From Haloarcula halophila (lineage in GTDB: Archaea > Halobacteriota > Halobacteria > Halobacteriales > Haloarculaceae), in NCBI RefSeq assembly GCF_029278565.1, contig NZ_CP119559.1, positions 2,046,001 to 2,110,000 of the forward strand: a DNA stretch of 64,000 bases. The letters are read 5' to 3'. A model generated the notes under the pieces. That model had not been told where the DNA came from, did no database searches, and saw nothing but the letters and a program-made list of their open reading frames with translations. Position 1 is the stretch's first letter. Every line of letters starts with the position of its first letter. A program made the position numbers and the translations under genes. Shown here one piece after another: positions 1-8,790 of this stretch.

Positions 1-131
1 TCGAACTGGACACCGGCGGCTCCGGCGCTGCCCTCGTCGACGGTCCGTCGGGGACCCGCGTCGTCTCCCGGCAGGACTTCAGTTCGGCCATGGAGATGCG
101 ACGGCTGATCGGTAACTCCGGGCCGTTCTGA
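1..131 (+). CDS. C-terminal end of an unidentified protein (partial)
   Basis: An open frame enters from the left edge and ends with TGA at 129-131, giving about 42 residues rich in Gly, Ser and Arg and ending RLIGNSGPF. Codon choice is typical of the neighbours, with mostly G or C in third positions, so this is probably the 3' end of a real gene. Too little is visible to name a family. It ends one base before the end of the convergent MscS gene. Confidence 0.6.
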   Translation, partial: ELDTGGSGAALVDGPSGTRVVSRQDFSSAMEMRRLIGNSGPF

Positions 132-998
132 CTACGCCGACTCTTCGGTGACCGTCACCGAGCCCGACAGTTCCCGTCCCGCGGGCGGGCCGAGGGTGAT
201 CCCCTCCTCGTCGAACCGCCGTTTCACCCGCCGCCTGAACGCCGAGGCCACCTCGGCGGCGTCCCCGCTCGCGGGGTCGTCGATCCAGAACTCCGCCCTG
301 ATCGTGACGTTGTCCGGTCCCATCTCGACGATACGGGTGGCCGGTGCGGGCTCCGCGGCGACACGGTCGTGGTTCGTCGCCACCTGCTGGAGTTCCAGCA
401 GCGCGTGTTCGGTGTCCTCCCCGTAGGCGACGAACACGTCCTCTGTGATCCGGTAGCTGTCACGACCGAACGGCCGGGTCAGCGCGTTGTTCGTCAACTC
501 CGTGTTCGGAACGGTGATGGTCTCGTTGTCCGGGGTCCTGATCCGTGTCACGCGGAAGTCGACCGCCTCGACGTGACCCTCGCCGCCGGGCCAACTGATC
601 CAGTCGCCGACGTTGAAATCCGGATCGGCGACCAGGAAGATGCCACTGATCAGCGAGCCGAACACCTGCTGGCCAGCCACACCCAGCGTGAACGTCAACG
701 CGGCGACCAGGATCGCGGAGTCGGTGTTCAACAGGAACCTCGCCTGACCGGCGGCGATCAGTCCGAGCAAGACCGCGACTCCGACGGATGCGACAGTGAG
801 ATAGGTCTTTGTGGCGTTGATCAGCGTCGGGTTGTTCCGGTTCCGGTTCCGGACCGTCCGGACGGCCAGCGGGACGACGACGGTTCGCGCCAGGAGTACG
901 GTCACGGCTGCGACGACGACGAACACTGTCACGTCCCAGAACAGTTCGCTGTACGGTTCGAAGACGGACCAGTCCGGGAGGGTGAGCTGCCGGCGCAC
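132..998 (-). CDS. MscS-family mechanosensitive ion channel
   Basis: This 288-residue membrane protein has three hydrophobic helices in its first 120 residues. The third is the Gly/Ala-rich pore helix (around ALTFTLGVAGQQVFGSLISG), followed by the beta domain signature NVGDWI, then VEAVDFRVTRIRT and VPNTEL. A soluble alpha/beta domain ends the protein. The length is usual for small-conductance channels that release solutes on osmotic downshock. The start is GTG at 998. An AT-rich box at about 1021-1031 lies 27 bases upstream, so the message is probably leaderless. It stands alone, convergent with the partial gene at the left edge. Confidence 0.9.
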   Translation of the reverse strand: MRRQLTLPDWSVFEPYSELFWDVTVFVVVAAVTVLLARTVVVPLAVRTVRNRNRNNPTLINATKTYLTVASVGVAVLLGLIAAGQARFLLNTDSAILVAALTFTLGVAGQQVFGSLISGIFLVADPDFNVGDWISWPGGEGHVEAVDFRVTRIRTPDNETITVPNTELTNNALTRPFGRDSYRITEDVFVAYGEDTEHALLELQQVATNHDRVAAEPAPATRIVEMGPDNVTIRAEFWIDDPASGDAAEVASAFRRRVKRRFDEEGITLGPPAGRELSGSVTVTEESA

Positions 999-1103
999 GT
1001 CCGAATGTCACAGCCGGGCAATAAAAAGCCGCCTCCGACCGGGTGGTCACGTCGTCGTTCGCTAACAGGAACGCTTTTGTTCCCGCTGTGACATTCCCGA
1101 GGC

Positions 1104-1379
1104 ATGTTGCCCTCCCTCCAGGTCGGCTTTCCGGGTACAGCCGAACTCGTCATCCTGCTCCTGATCTTCGGCGTCTTGCTGGTCGTCCCGCTCGTCGTCT
1201 CCGTGTTCATCTACCGGGACGCCGCCGACCGAAACAGTAGCCACGCGCTCGCGTGGGCCGCCGGCTCGTTCTTCGGGGCCTTCCTCGGCGGGTTCTTCGG
1301 CGGCGTCGTCGTCTGGGTCCTCTACGTCGTCGTGCGCGACGAGGTCGGTCCCGGTGGCTCGTCCGGAACCGGGCCGTAA
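1104..1379 (+). CDS. Small integral membrane protein of unknown function
   Basis: The 91-residue product has two predicted membrane helices, roughly residues 13-36 and 47-72. They are separated by a short charged loop (YRDAADRNSSH) that resembles the loop of phospholipase-D-nuclease-like N-terminal or SHOCT-type small membrane proteins. The second helix is Gly/Phe-rich (FFGAFLGGFFGG). A TATA-like box near 1071-1082 lies about 27 bases before the ATG, which supports this start. I do not recognise a function. Confidence 0.75.
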   Translation: MLPSLQVGFPGTAELVILLLIFGVLLVVPLVVSVFIYRDAADRNSSHALAWAAGSFFGAFLGGFFGGVVVWVLYVVVRDEVGPGGSSGTGP

Positions 1380-1412
1380 CCCCGTACGAACCGCGATAGG
1401 GACCGGCGGTCG

Positions 1413-2726
1413 CTAGCGACGCAACTCCCGGAGCCGGTCGACGCCCCCGGCGACGACGGTGACGACGCCGACCAGTGTCAGCCCCAGGTGCAGTTCCGCG
1501 AACCAGAAGGGCGTCCAGGGAGCGACCGACTGGAGGCTCACGAGTAGCAGGGAGAGCCCGGGGACGCCGCCGGACGCTTCCTCGACGTCGCCGTCGGCGG
1601 TGTACCGCTGTGCGCCGACGCGTTCGCCTTCGGGTAGCCGTTCGGCCTCGTACGCGATGGGCGTGTCGTCGGGCGTCTGTCGGCTCCAGACGACGGTGCC
1701 GTTGGGAGTCACCTCGAAGACACGCTTGTTCAGCGTGTCGGTCACGAGCGTGTTGCCGTTGTCGAGTCGGTCGGCGTCACGGGGCCAGTGGAGGGGGACG
1801 CTGCCGGCCCGCGAGAGCGTCCAGGCCGGTTCCCACTCGCCGTCGACCTTGTGGAGTTCGACGACCCGGTCGTTGTCCGAGTCCGCGACGAGGACGGCGT
1901 CGGGGCCGAGCCACTGGGGGTTGTGCTGGTGGTCCAACACCGACGGGTCGCCACAGCGGATCTCGCCGTCGCCGTCGAAGTCTTTCAGCTGTGAGTCACG
2001 GACCGTACAGCTGTCGTCGCTACCGCCGTCGTCCTCGTTGACGACCTCGACGACGCCCGCGCCGCGCTCGACGAGGACCAACTGGTTCGCGTTACGGACC
2101 GAGACGAGATAGTGGGTCTCGTTGACGGCGTCGACGTCGTTGATGTGGAGCCAGTCGCGTCTGGTCGGGTCCGGCGGCGCGTCGTAGAAGGAGGAGGCGT
2201 TCCACTGCCAGGTCACCTCGCCGTCCCGGACGGTGAAGATCCGCTCGTGTTCCATGTCGGAGAGCAGATACTCGCCCGAGTCGAGCCGTTCGACGTCGTG
2301 GGTCTCGCTGTTCGTAGCGTACCGGACGGGGAAGGCGTATTCCTCGATGGTCTCGGGACCGCCCTCGGCGTCGGGGTCGATGATCCGGAACCCGGTCTTG
2401 GTACAGGGCGGGTCGTAGGGGGCACACCCTTCCTGGTAGCCCGAATGCATGAACCCGGCCATCACCCGACCGTCGGGCAACTGCGTCACGTCGAAGTAGC
2501 TGTCGGCGTCGTCGATACGCCAGGAGATCTCGCTGCCGGTGAGCATGTAGACACTCCCGTCGGCGTGCCAGCCGGTGTCGCCTCCTTGGGAACCGACGAG
2601 GGTCCGTTGCTGGGAGCCGTCGTCGACACTCGTTTCGGGGGCGGTCGCGGCGCCGACTGCGACCGTGCCGACGACGAGGAGGATACCAGCGACGATCAGG
2701 GCGGTACTGCGTCTGCCACGGTCCAT
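1413..2726 (-). CDS. Arylsulfotransferase (ASST)-like membrane-anchored protein
   Basis: The 437-residue protein begins MDRGRRSTALIVAGILL, an N-terminal membrane anchor or signal. A long beta-propeller-like domain follows, with repeated motifs such as HDVERLDSGEYLLSD, WLHINDVDAV and HQHNPQWLG, and there is a second hydrophobic segment near the C-terminus. The His-containing motifs and overall order fit the arylsulfotransferase family, which moves sulfate between phenolic compounds; haloarchaeal members have no proven substrate. The reading frame stays open upstream, but the ATG at 2726 lies 27 bases after an AT-rich box (about 2750-2759) and precedes the anchor, so I prefer it. Most of the protein is predicted to be extracytoplasmic. 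Confidence 0.8.
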   Translation of the reverse strand: MDRGRRSTALIVAGILLVVGTVAVGAATAPETSVDDGSQQRTLVGSQGGDTGWHADGSVYMLTGSEISWRIDDADSYFDVTQLPDGRVMAGFMHSGYQEGCAPYDPPCTKTGFRIIDPDAEGGPETIEEYAFPVRYATNSETHDVERLDSGEYLLSDMEHERIFTVRDGEVTWQWNASSFYDAPPDPTRRDWLHINDVDAVNETHYLVSVRNANQLVLVERGAGVVEVVNEDDGGSDDSCTVRDSQLKDFDGDGEIRCGDPSVLDHQHNPQWLGPDAVLVADSDNDRVVELHKVDGEWEPAWTLSRAGSVPLHWPRDADRLDNGNTLVTDTLNKRVFEVTPNGTVVWSRQTPDDTPIAYEAERLPEGERVGAQRYTADGDVEEASGGVPGLSLLLVSLQSVAPWTPFWFAELHLGLTLVGVVTVVAGGVDRLRELRR

Positions 2727-2813
2727 CACGCCACTCTCCGCCGACAGCGGAAAAAAGCCTTCCGAGACCGACCGCCGATAGCTACAAGCCCTCCGGACGC
2801 ACACCCTGAAAGA

Positions 2814-3668
2814 GTGCAATCCGGGCTTGTCGATCTGTTCGTTGACGTCGTCGGGACGGACCCGCTCGTTTCGGGGTTGGTCGGCGGCGTCGTCATCGCG
2901 ACGCTGAACCTCCTGGGAGCGTCGCTGGTGTTGGTCTGGCGGAACCCCTCCCAGCGCTCGATGGACGTCGCGCTGGGCTTTGCCGCCGGCGTGATGCTGG
3001 CCGCGGCGTTCACGAGCCTCATCATCCCCGGGATCGAGGAGTACTCGGGCGGGAACCCCATCCCGACCCTGCTGGGGGTCGCTCTCGGGGCGTTGTTCCT
3101 CGACCAGGGCGACAAACTCGTCCCCCACGCTCACTACCTCCTGACCGGGAAACGCCGGAGCGACGCCGCCGGCCCCGGTGAGTCACTCCCCGTCGTCGAC
3201 GAGCGTCTGGCTGGTGTGATCCTGTTCATCCTCGCGATCACGCTCCACAACATGCCCGAGGGACTGGCCGTCGGCGTCGGCTTCGGTGCCGCCGCCGGTG
3301 ATCCGGCCAGGCTCGGGGCCGCGCTCTCGCTGATGCTCGCGATCGGCATCCAGAACATCCCGGAGGGACTGGCGGTGTCGGTCGCGGCGATCAACGCGGG
3401 CCTCGACCGGCGGGCGTACGCTGTCTTCGCCGGCGTCCGGGCAGGCGTCGTTGAGATCCCTCTGGCCGTACTCGGCGCCGTCGCGGTCACGCTCGTCGAA
3501 CCGCTGCTTCCCTACGCGATGGGGTTTGCCGCCGGTGCGATGTTGTTCGTCATCTCCGACGAGATCGTCCCCGAGACACACCGGAGCGGCCACGAACGGG
3601 TGGCGACGCTGGGGCTGATGGCTGGGACGATCGTCATGCTGTATCTCGATATCTCACTCGCGGCCTGA
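2814..3668 (+). CDS. ZIP-family divalent metal transporter
   Basis: This 284-residue protein has about eight hydrophobic helices. It carries the two hallmark ZIP motifs in successive helices: HNMPEGLAVGVGFG (about residues 144-157) and QNIPEGLAVSV (about residues 180-190). These helices form the zinc/iron binding site in the family. The start is taken as GTG at 2814, because the frame extends far upstream through sequence that overlaps the divergent arylsulfotransferase gene. It is expected to import Zn2+ or similar metals across the cytoplasmic membrane. Its last 15 bases overlap the convergent CPCC protein gene. Confidence 0.88.
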   Translation: MQSGLVDLFVDVVGTDPLVSGLVGGVVIATLNLLGASLVLVWRNPSQRSMDVALGFAAGVMLAAAFTSLIIPGIEEYSGGNPIPTLLGVALGALFLDQGDKLVPHAHYLLTGKRRSDAAGPGESLPVVDERLAGVILFILAITLHNMPEGLAVGVGFGAAAGDPARLGAALSLMLAIGIQNIPEGLAVSVAAINAGLDRRAYAVFAGVRAGVVEIPLAVLGAVAVTLVEPLLPYAMGFAAGAMLFVISDEIVPETHRSGHERVATLGLMAGTIVMLYLDISLAA

Positions 3669-3971
3669 TCGATCCGTGTCGTAGGGCCAGTTGGGGTCCC
3701 GTGCCTTGCCGTCCGGCTCCTCGCAGTCGTCGACGGCCTCGGGCGTAGACGCCCCGTACTCCCGGAAGTTCTCCCGAGCAGCCGAAAGCGAGACGTGGTT
3801 GGTGTCGCTGACGTACTCCTCGTCGCTGAACTGCAACGGGTCGTCGAGCCAGTGACAGACCGGACAGACCTCGTAGGACCCCGGCTGTCCTTCGGGCAGT
3901 GTCTTGTACCCACAACACGGGCAAAAGCCCAGTTCCCGTGCCGCGGGGTTGCCGGGTGTATCGGCCGACAT
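3654..3971 (-). CDS. Cysteine-rich CPCC-domain protein
   Basis: The 105-residue protein contains GFCPCCGYKTLP followed about 20 residues later by CPVCHWLDDP, a four-cysteine zinc-ribbon-like arrangement that defines the CPCC family. The C-terminal part (SLSAARENFREYGAS) matches the usual tail of that family, whose function is unknown. The ATG at 3971 is chosen because the residues upstream of it do not resemble the family. The 3' end overlaps the ZIP transporter gene by 15 bases on the opposite strand. Confidence 0.82.
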   Translation of the reverse strand: MSADTPGNPAARELGFCPCCGYKTLPEGQPGSYEVCPVCHWLDDPLQFSDEEYVSDTNHVSLSAARENFREYGASTPEAVDDCEEPDGKARDPNWPYDTDRSGRE

Positions 3972-4013
3972 AATCCGTGGTATGTCTCCCCACAGCAAAG
4001 AACTGTCGACCGT

Positions 4014-4298
4014 TCACTCGCCCTGTGCGTCCTCGACTTTCCCGGCGTATCGCTCCAGTTCACCGGCGAGTTCCCGAGCCTGCGCCGCCGATAGCGTCAC
4101 TTTGTCGGCGTGTGCTTCGACGGCCTCCAGGTCGGTGTTGTCCATCTCCAACTGGAGTTCGACGTGGTCGGGGTTCTTCCGCGGTGCCGTGACGTTCAAC
4201 ACTGCCAGTGCCTCCTCGTCGAAACCGTGGCCTTCGACGGCACCGTCGAGCAGATCGAAGGTCGTGTACGCGTTGACCTTCAGGATGCGGTCTACCAT
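4014..4298 (-). CDS. Conserved haloarchaeal protein (DUF6360-like)
   Basis: The 94-residue acidic protein begins MVDRILKVNAYTTFDLLDG. It contains predicted alternating strands and ends in a helical segment (LSAAQARELAGELERYAGKVE). I associate this sequence with the haloarchaeal DUF6360 family from memory; the function is unknown. A longer reading from 4325 adds nine residues that look non-native, so the internal ATG is preferred. There are no membrane segments or cysteines. Confidence 0.75.
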   Translation of the reverse strand: MVDRILKVNAYTTFDLLDGAVEGHGFDEEALAVLNVTAPRKNPDHVELQLEMDNTDLEAVEAHADKVTLSAAQARELAGELERYAGKVEDAQGE

Positions 4299-4357
4299 AG
4301 CGATCCGTTCGGGCCTGGCGGGCAAAACTGCTGTGTTGGACTGCCGTCGGTCGGCTG

Positions 4358-5512
4358 TCAGTCCCCGTCGGAGAACCCGACGGCAGCGGCGTCCTCGCGG
4401 GCGCGGTCGATCGCGTCGTCCAGATCGAACTCGCGGACGAGTTCGCCGTCCCGGACGAGTGGCTCCATGAGCGATTCGGCCCCGCTGGGACCCTCTCGGT
4501 CGGCCAGTCCCACGTGGTGACCGCCGTCGGGCGTGCGGTAGACGCTCTTCGTCCCGGTGAGTTTCCCGCGTTTCGCCGCCAGTTCGCCGTCGACCTCGAC
4601 GATGTCCAGTGCGAAGTCCAGCGGGTCGGCGTTCGAGACGTAGCTCCCGACGCCGAAGCCGTCGGCCACGTCGCGCAGTTCCCGCAGTTGTGCCGGCCCC
4701 AGTCCGCCCGAGACGAAGACATCCACGTCCTCGTGGCCGTGTGCGTCCAGCGACCAGCGGACCTCCCGGACGATGTGCCGGAAGTCCCCCCGCCGGGAGC
4801 CGGTCGTGTCGAGGCGGACGCCGTCGAGATCGTCGACGGCCTCGGCCGCCCGCAGCGCCTCGTCGACCTCGTCGCTGTAGGTGTCGGTCAGGGCGATGCG
4901 GGGCGTCTCCTCGGGGACGGCCTCGTCGAAGGCCCGCCAGGCCTCTTCCTGGTTGCCGCGGCCGAAACAGATGACCAGCGCGTGGGGCATCGTCCCGCCG
5001 GCTTCCCGGCCCAGCACGTCCCCGGCCGCGACGTTCGAGAAGCCGTCCAGGCCGCCCAGCAGTGCCGCCCGCTCAACCATCGCCCCCAGCGACGGGTGGA
5101 CGTGCCGGGAGCCAAACGACAGTACCGTCGAGTCGGGAGCGGCGTGTCTGGCCGCTAGTGCGCTGGTCGCGACGCCGGTCGGATGCGAGAGCAAGCCCAA
5201 CAGCGCGGTCTCCAGCCGACAGAACTCCCGATAGGACCCTTCGATCCGCATGACTGGGCCGCCGTCGAACAGCCGTCCCTCCGGGAGCGCGTCGACGTCG
5301 ACGCTCCGGCCAGCCAGGAGTCTGGCCGCGTCGGGGACGCCCGCCAGGAGCTTCCAGTCGCCGGTCGCGAACTGGTTGGCGGTCACCTCCGCGACCACGT
5401 CGGGGTTCCGGCCCGCGTGTTCCAGGGCCTCCATCGTCCGGTCGAAGTACGCGTCCGTCGCCCGTCCCGACCGGATCGCCTCGGGCGGAACGATGTCGAA
5501 CTCGTCGGTCAT
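4358..5512 (-). CDS. pncB: Nicotinate phosphoribosyltransferase
   Basis: This 384-residue enzyme is predicted to join nicotinate to PRPP to form nicotinate mononucleotide in NAD salvage. Family features include the N-terminal TDAYFDRT segment, ETALLGLLSHPTGVAT, FGSRHVHPSLG (the His region used in catalysis), RLDTTGSRRGD and VSGGLGPAQL in the phosphate-binding barrel. The length fits the archaeal short form. The ATG at 5512 lies 27 bases after an AT-rich box (about 5535-5543), so upstream in-frame residues are excluded. A nicotinamidase at 10324 would supply its substrate. Confidence 0.9.
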   Translation of the reverse strand: MTDEFDIVPPEAIRSGRATDAYFDRTMEALEHAGRNPDVVAEVTANQFATGDWKLLAGVPDAARLLAGRSVDVDALPEGRLFDGGPVMRIEGSYREFCRLETALLGLLSHPTGVATSALAARHAAPDSTVLSFGSRHVHPSLGAMVERAALLGGLDGFSNVAAGDVLGREAGGTMPHALVICFGRGNQEEAWRAFDEAVPEETPRIALTDTYSDEVDEALRAAEAVDDLDGVRLDTTGSRRGDFRHIVREVRWSLDAHGHEDVDVFVSGGLGPAQLRELRDVADGFGVGSYVSNADPLDFALDIVEVDGELAAKRGKLTGTKSVYRTPDGGHHVGLADREGPSGAESLMEPLVRDGELVREFDLDDAIDRAREDAAAVGFSDGD

Positions 5513-5575
5513 ACCCCGCCTTCGGGCGGGCCTGGGAAAAAGAACCACGGTCGGTACGTGGTCCGGGGCGGCCGG

Positions 5576-5764
5576 CTACGGATCGATCGCAGTCGGCTGA
5601 TCGTCGACGGCCTCGATGAGGGCTTCGCTGAGCACGCTCTTGCGGTGGCTCACCTGCAGATGCACGTAGATATCCGTCTCCGCGTCGCCGTCGTGGTCAC
5701 AGAGCGGACACCTGGTTGTCGCCGCTGGACGGTCGGTGGCTGTGGGGTCAGACAGTGAGGGCAT
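5576..5764 (-). CDS. Small single zinc-finger protein
   Basis: This 62-residue protein contains CPLCDHDGDAETDIYVHLQVSH, a Cx2C...Hx4H arrangement typical of the small zinc fingers common in haloarchaea. The C-terminal tail is an acidic helix. A clear TATA-like element (TTATAGA on the minus strand, about 5791) lies 27 bases before the ATG at 5764, indicating a leaderless transcript. Many such proteins are thought to be regulators; no target can be inferred here. Confidence 0.78.
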   Translation of the reverse strand: MPSLSDPTATDRPAATTRCPLCDHDGDAETDIYVHLQVSHRKSVLSEALIEAVDDQPTAIDP

Positions 5765-5831
5765 CCACGAGATACGTGTCACCCCATCTATAAGAACGTG
5801 TATATGAGTGGTACTGACGGCTATCGTGATC

Positions 5832-7343
5832 TCATGTGTCTACCGAGATATCCCGGCCGTCGTTTTCCGTCCTGCTGGCTGCCGGCGGTTCGTCAGCTTT
5901 CGGTAGCGTCAGCGTCACGACGGTCCCGCGGGGGTCGTTCTCCGCGAAGTCCAGCGAGCCACCGAGGTTCCGGAGGATCCAGCTCACTTCCCACAGGCCG
6001 AGCCCGCTCGTGTGTTCGAGCTGGGAGCGGTCCCGGTCGTCCTGAAGCAGTTCGTACTCCTGTCGTGGGATGCCGGGGCCGTCGTCGGCGATGCGTACCG
6101 CGACGTACCTCCCGTCCGCCGTCGTGGACGCGGTGATCTCGACGCTCGGTTCGGTCCTGTCGCTGTGGACGACGGCGTTTTCCAGGACGTTCTCGATCGC
6201 GACCGGGACCGCGTCGTTGGCCCTGACGGACGGGACCTCGTCCAGGTCGACGCGTACCGACGCCGCCGGGTACTCCTCGCGGATCCCGTCGACGGCGTCG
6301 GCGACCAGCGTCGACAGCGGGCTCGAATAGGACTCGTACTCCCCCGAGACGACGCGTTCGATCTCGCGAGTCTGCTCGCTGATCCGCTGGAGGTCGCTGA
6401 TCGCCGTCTGTATCTGGCCGGCGAGCGACGCCACATCGCCGTCGAGGTCCTCTTCGAGCACTTCGGCGGTGCCGTAGGCGACGTCCATGCGGTTGCGGAT
6501 GTCGTGTCGGAGCGTCCGGGAGAGGACCTGGAGCCGTTCCCGGCGCTGGTTTCGCTCGGTCACGTCGACGTAGTAGGCGTACTCCGCCTCGGGACTGTCG
6601 TCGCCGGCGGGGGCTGTCACGCGGATGAACTCCCGCTGGCCGTAGTCCGTGTCCAGCGTGACCTCCATCTCGGTCCAGTCGAGGTCGCTGTCGCTGGTCT
6701 GTGGCGCGACGGAGCGTTCGGTCCCGTCGACCCGTTCCGCCTCCTCTTCCGGCGGCCGCAGTTTCGAGCGGAGGTCACGGCCGGCCAACTCGGCTTCGGT
6801 GTACCCGAACACCTCCTCGAAGGCCGGGTTGGCCATCTCCAGCCGTGGCTCCCCGTCTTTGAACTGGACGGCGATGACCGGGTTCGGGACGTTCTCGAAC
6901 AGCGCCACGAACTTGTCGCGCTCGTGTTCGACCGCGCGCCGCTGGGCGATCCGATCGGCGTCGTACCGCCCGATCCACAGGCCCGCGAGCAGCGTCAATC
7001 CGCCCGATGCGGCCGCGACGAGTAGGGGTTTGAACTGTGACTGCAGCGCCTGGCTCCCGAGGACGACCGCCAACACGACGACGATCGCCCCGGCTGTGAC
7101 CCCGAACCACCGGCTCATCTGCCGGACCTGAAGGTCGGAGGCAGCCCGCCACAGCCAGACGGCCGCCCAACACAGCGCGAGCGCGATCGACAGCGACAGC
7201 GAGTTCTCGACCAGCGTGGTCCACAGCGGGTCGCCCTGCCGGACCGCGTCGACGTAGACGTCGCTGGCGCCCAGCGACGCGACAGCGAGGCCGCTGGCCC
7301 CGACGACGACAGCGGTCCCGAGACGCCGTGGCTCCCCGCTCAC
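5832..7343 (-). CDS. PAS-domain sensor histidine kinase
   Basis: This 503-residue kinase has about four membrane helices (residues 8-125) and a PAS domain (about 145-270, with NPAFEEVFGYTEAELAGR). The H-box LRHDIRNRM has its phosphoacceptor at His280. The ATPase domain has an N-box (VAIENVLENAVVHS), G1 (IADDGPGIP) and G2 (TSGLGLWEVSWILRNLGG). It should autophosphorylate in response to an unknown signal and pass the phosphate to a response regulator not present here. The start is GTG at 7343, overlapped by the stop codon of a short upstream ORF (7340-7390), so translation may be coupled. Confidence 0.88.
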   Translation of the reverse strand: MSGEPRRLGTAVVVGASGLAVASLGASDVYVDAVRQGDPLWTTLVENSLSLSIALALCWAAVWLWRAASDLQVRQMSRWFGVTAGAIVVVLAVVLGSQALQSQFKPLLVAAASGGLTLLAGLWIGRYDADRIAQRRAVEHERDKFVALFENVPNPVIAVQFKDGEPRLEMANPAFEEVFGYTEAELAGRDLRSKLRPPEEEAERVDGTERSVAPQTSDSDLDWTEMEVTLDTDYGQREFIRVTAPAGDDSPEAEYAYYVDVTERNQRRERLQVLSRTLRHDIRNRMDVAYGTAEVLEEDLDGDVASLAGQIQTAISDLQRISEQTREIERVVSGEYESYSSPLSTLVADAVDGIREEYPAASVRVDLDEVPSVRANDAVPVAIENVLENAVVHSDRTEPSVEITASTTADGRYVAVRIADDGPGIPRQEYELLQDDRDRSQLEHTSGLGLWEVSWILRNLGGSLDFAENDPRGTVVTLTLPKADEPPAASRTENDGRDISVDT

Positions 7344-7390
7344 GCGCCCCGTCCCGTCGTGCCGGTGTCGCTACTCTTGGAGGTGTCCAT
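7340..7390 (-). CDS. Short upstream ORF overlapping the histidine kinase start
   Basis: A 16-residue ORF (MDTSKSSDTGTTGRGA) begins with an ATG about 25 bases after a TATA-like box (GTTTTATCA on the minus strand, about 7411-7419). That is the distance expected for a leaderless start. Its TGA overlaps the GTG of the kinase in a GTGA arrangement. It may couple translation of the kinase, or a single-base shift may have split a longer kinase N-terminus. Confidence 0.45.
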   Translation of the reverse strand: MDTSKSSDTGTTGRGA

Positions 7391-7443
7391 GGCGAACGCT
7401 TGGGGACGGATTGATAAAACCGTATGCCCGACGTATCCGGATG

Positions 7444-8790
7444 TCACCCGGCCGGCGCGTGGATCTCGCCCAAGTCCTCGACGGTCGGACCGTTGACGAT
7501 CCGGACGGTATCACCCCGGCGGACGACGTGGAAGGCGTCCTCGAACGGGCTGGAGTCGGGGACGACGTAGACGTTCTGTCGGGGCTGGGTCGCGCCGTGT
7601 TCATCGACCAGCGCGGCCCGGTATGCCCGGGCGAACTCGCGGGCGTCCTCCTCCGTATCCCAGGTACTGCGCCAGACGTAGCCGCCGTTGCCATCGCCGT
7701 CGTGGTACGGGACGACCGTGTCCCCGCCCCAGCCGACCGAGGGCGCGCTGTCGTAGCTGTAGCGGTCGGCGTCGGTCTGGTTGTTGTGGTACATCGTCGC
7801 GAAGATCGACGCCTCGCCGACGGTATCGGCGACGGGGTCGTGGTCGAACCGCCGCCACTCGTCGTTCGAGCGGTCACGGACGGTGACGTTCACCGGCTCC
7901 TCCTCGGGGTATTTCTCGGGGTGGAGCACCTGTTCGGTGCTGTCCGGGTAGTCCTCGTAGACCGTGTCGACGGCGTCCCAGCCGCCGCTCTCGCGGCGCG
8001 TGTCGACGAACCGCGGGCCGGTGGCGTAGGGCTGGATGATGACGGTGAACAGCCCCTCGTTGACACTGCTTCCCCCACCCCCACCGCTGGACCCCCCGCG
8101 TTCGGGGCGGTCGAGACAGCGCCAGCCGTTGCCACACCGGCGTTCGTACAGCGCCTCCACGTAGTTCGCGTCACCTTCGACGATGCCGTCCCGTGCCAGT
8201 TGCGTGTCCTGTGTCTCGGCCGATCCGTTCAGCCCGAACTGCTGGTCCTGGAGGGCGTGGACGAGTTCGTGGGCCAGCGTCCGCCGGTCGACGGCCGGCG
8301 TCTCGGTCGGGGCGACGACGACGATCTCGTCCCGGCTGGGCGAGTAAAAGCCCTGGACGGCGGTCGAGAGGGTGTCGTCGATCGCCTCGCTGCTCCCGCT
8401 GTCCTCGCCGATGAGCAACAGCGACTCCCAGACCTGGTCGTTCCAGGGGTCCCGGGGTGGCCCAGCGCCGCCCCCGCCGGACCCGCTGCGGTTGCGGTAC
8501 TCCGCCCGGGAGATGACCTCGACCGGGACCGTCGACTCGAACTCCAGCCCGCGGAGCTGTTCGACGCGGGCCATCGTTCTGGCCGTGACTGCCTCCAGTT
8601 CGCTCTCGTTGAGGCCGTCCTCGGTCGTCACCGCTACCGGGTCGTCGTACCAGTAGCCGTCCTCCCAGCCGATGGCGTCCTCCCCGGTCGGCGTCTCGGG
8701 GTGGGACGGCCCGCCGATCGGCCCGGGGAGCGCCGGGGCACTACAGCCGGCCAGGACCAGCGCCAGCGCCACGAGCAGTTCCCTACGCAT
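7444..8790 (-). CDS. Hvo_1808-family surface lipoprotein, copy 1
   Basis: This 448-residue protein begins MRRELLVALALVLAGCS, a lipoprotein signal with Cys16 as the likely lipidated residue. The mature part contains AEYRNRSG and HELVHALQDQQFG, the second being an HExxH motif typical of zinc metallopeptidase folds. A Gly/Ser-rich loop (about residues 233-243) follows, then further family blocks such as VWRSTWDTEEDA near the C-terminus. The family is named after a Haloferax volcanii surface protein of unknown function. Its start overlaps the end of the paralog upstream by 8 bases, so the two are probably co-transcribed. Whether the HExxH motif is catalytically active is unknown. Confidence 0.85.
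   Translation of the reverse strand: MRRELLVALALVLAGCSAPALPGPIGGPSHPETPTGEDAIGWEDGYWYDDPVAVTTEDGLNESELEAVTARTMARVEQLRGLEFESTVPVEVISRAEYRNRSGSGGGGAGPPRDPWNDQVWESLLLIGEDSGSSEAIDDTLSTAVQGFYSPSRDEIVVVAPTETPAVDRRTLAHELVHALQDQQFGLNGSAETQDTQLARDGIVEGDANYVEALYERRCGNGWRCLDRPERGGSSGGGGGSSVNEGLFTVIIQPYATGPRFVDTRRESGGWDAVDTVYEDYPDSTEQVLHPEKYPEEEPVNVTVRDRSNDEWRRFDHDPVADTVGEASIFATMYHNNQTDADRYSYDSAPSVGWGGDTVVPYHDGDGNGGYVWRSTWDTEEDAREFARAYRAALVDEHGATQPRQNVYVVPDSSPFEDAFHVVRRGDTVRIVNGPTVEDLGEIHAPAG

Noticed and set aside
2727-3134. N-terminal extension of the arylsulfotransferase reading frame
   Set aside because: The extra residues overlap the divergent ZIP gene, lack family similarity and lie upstream of the likely promoter.
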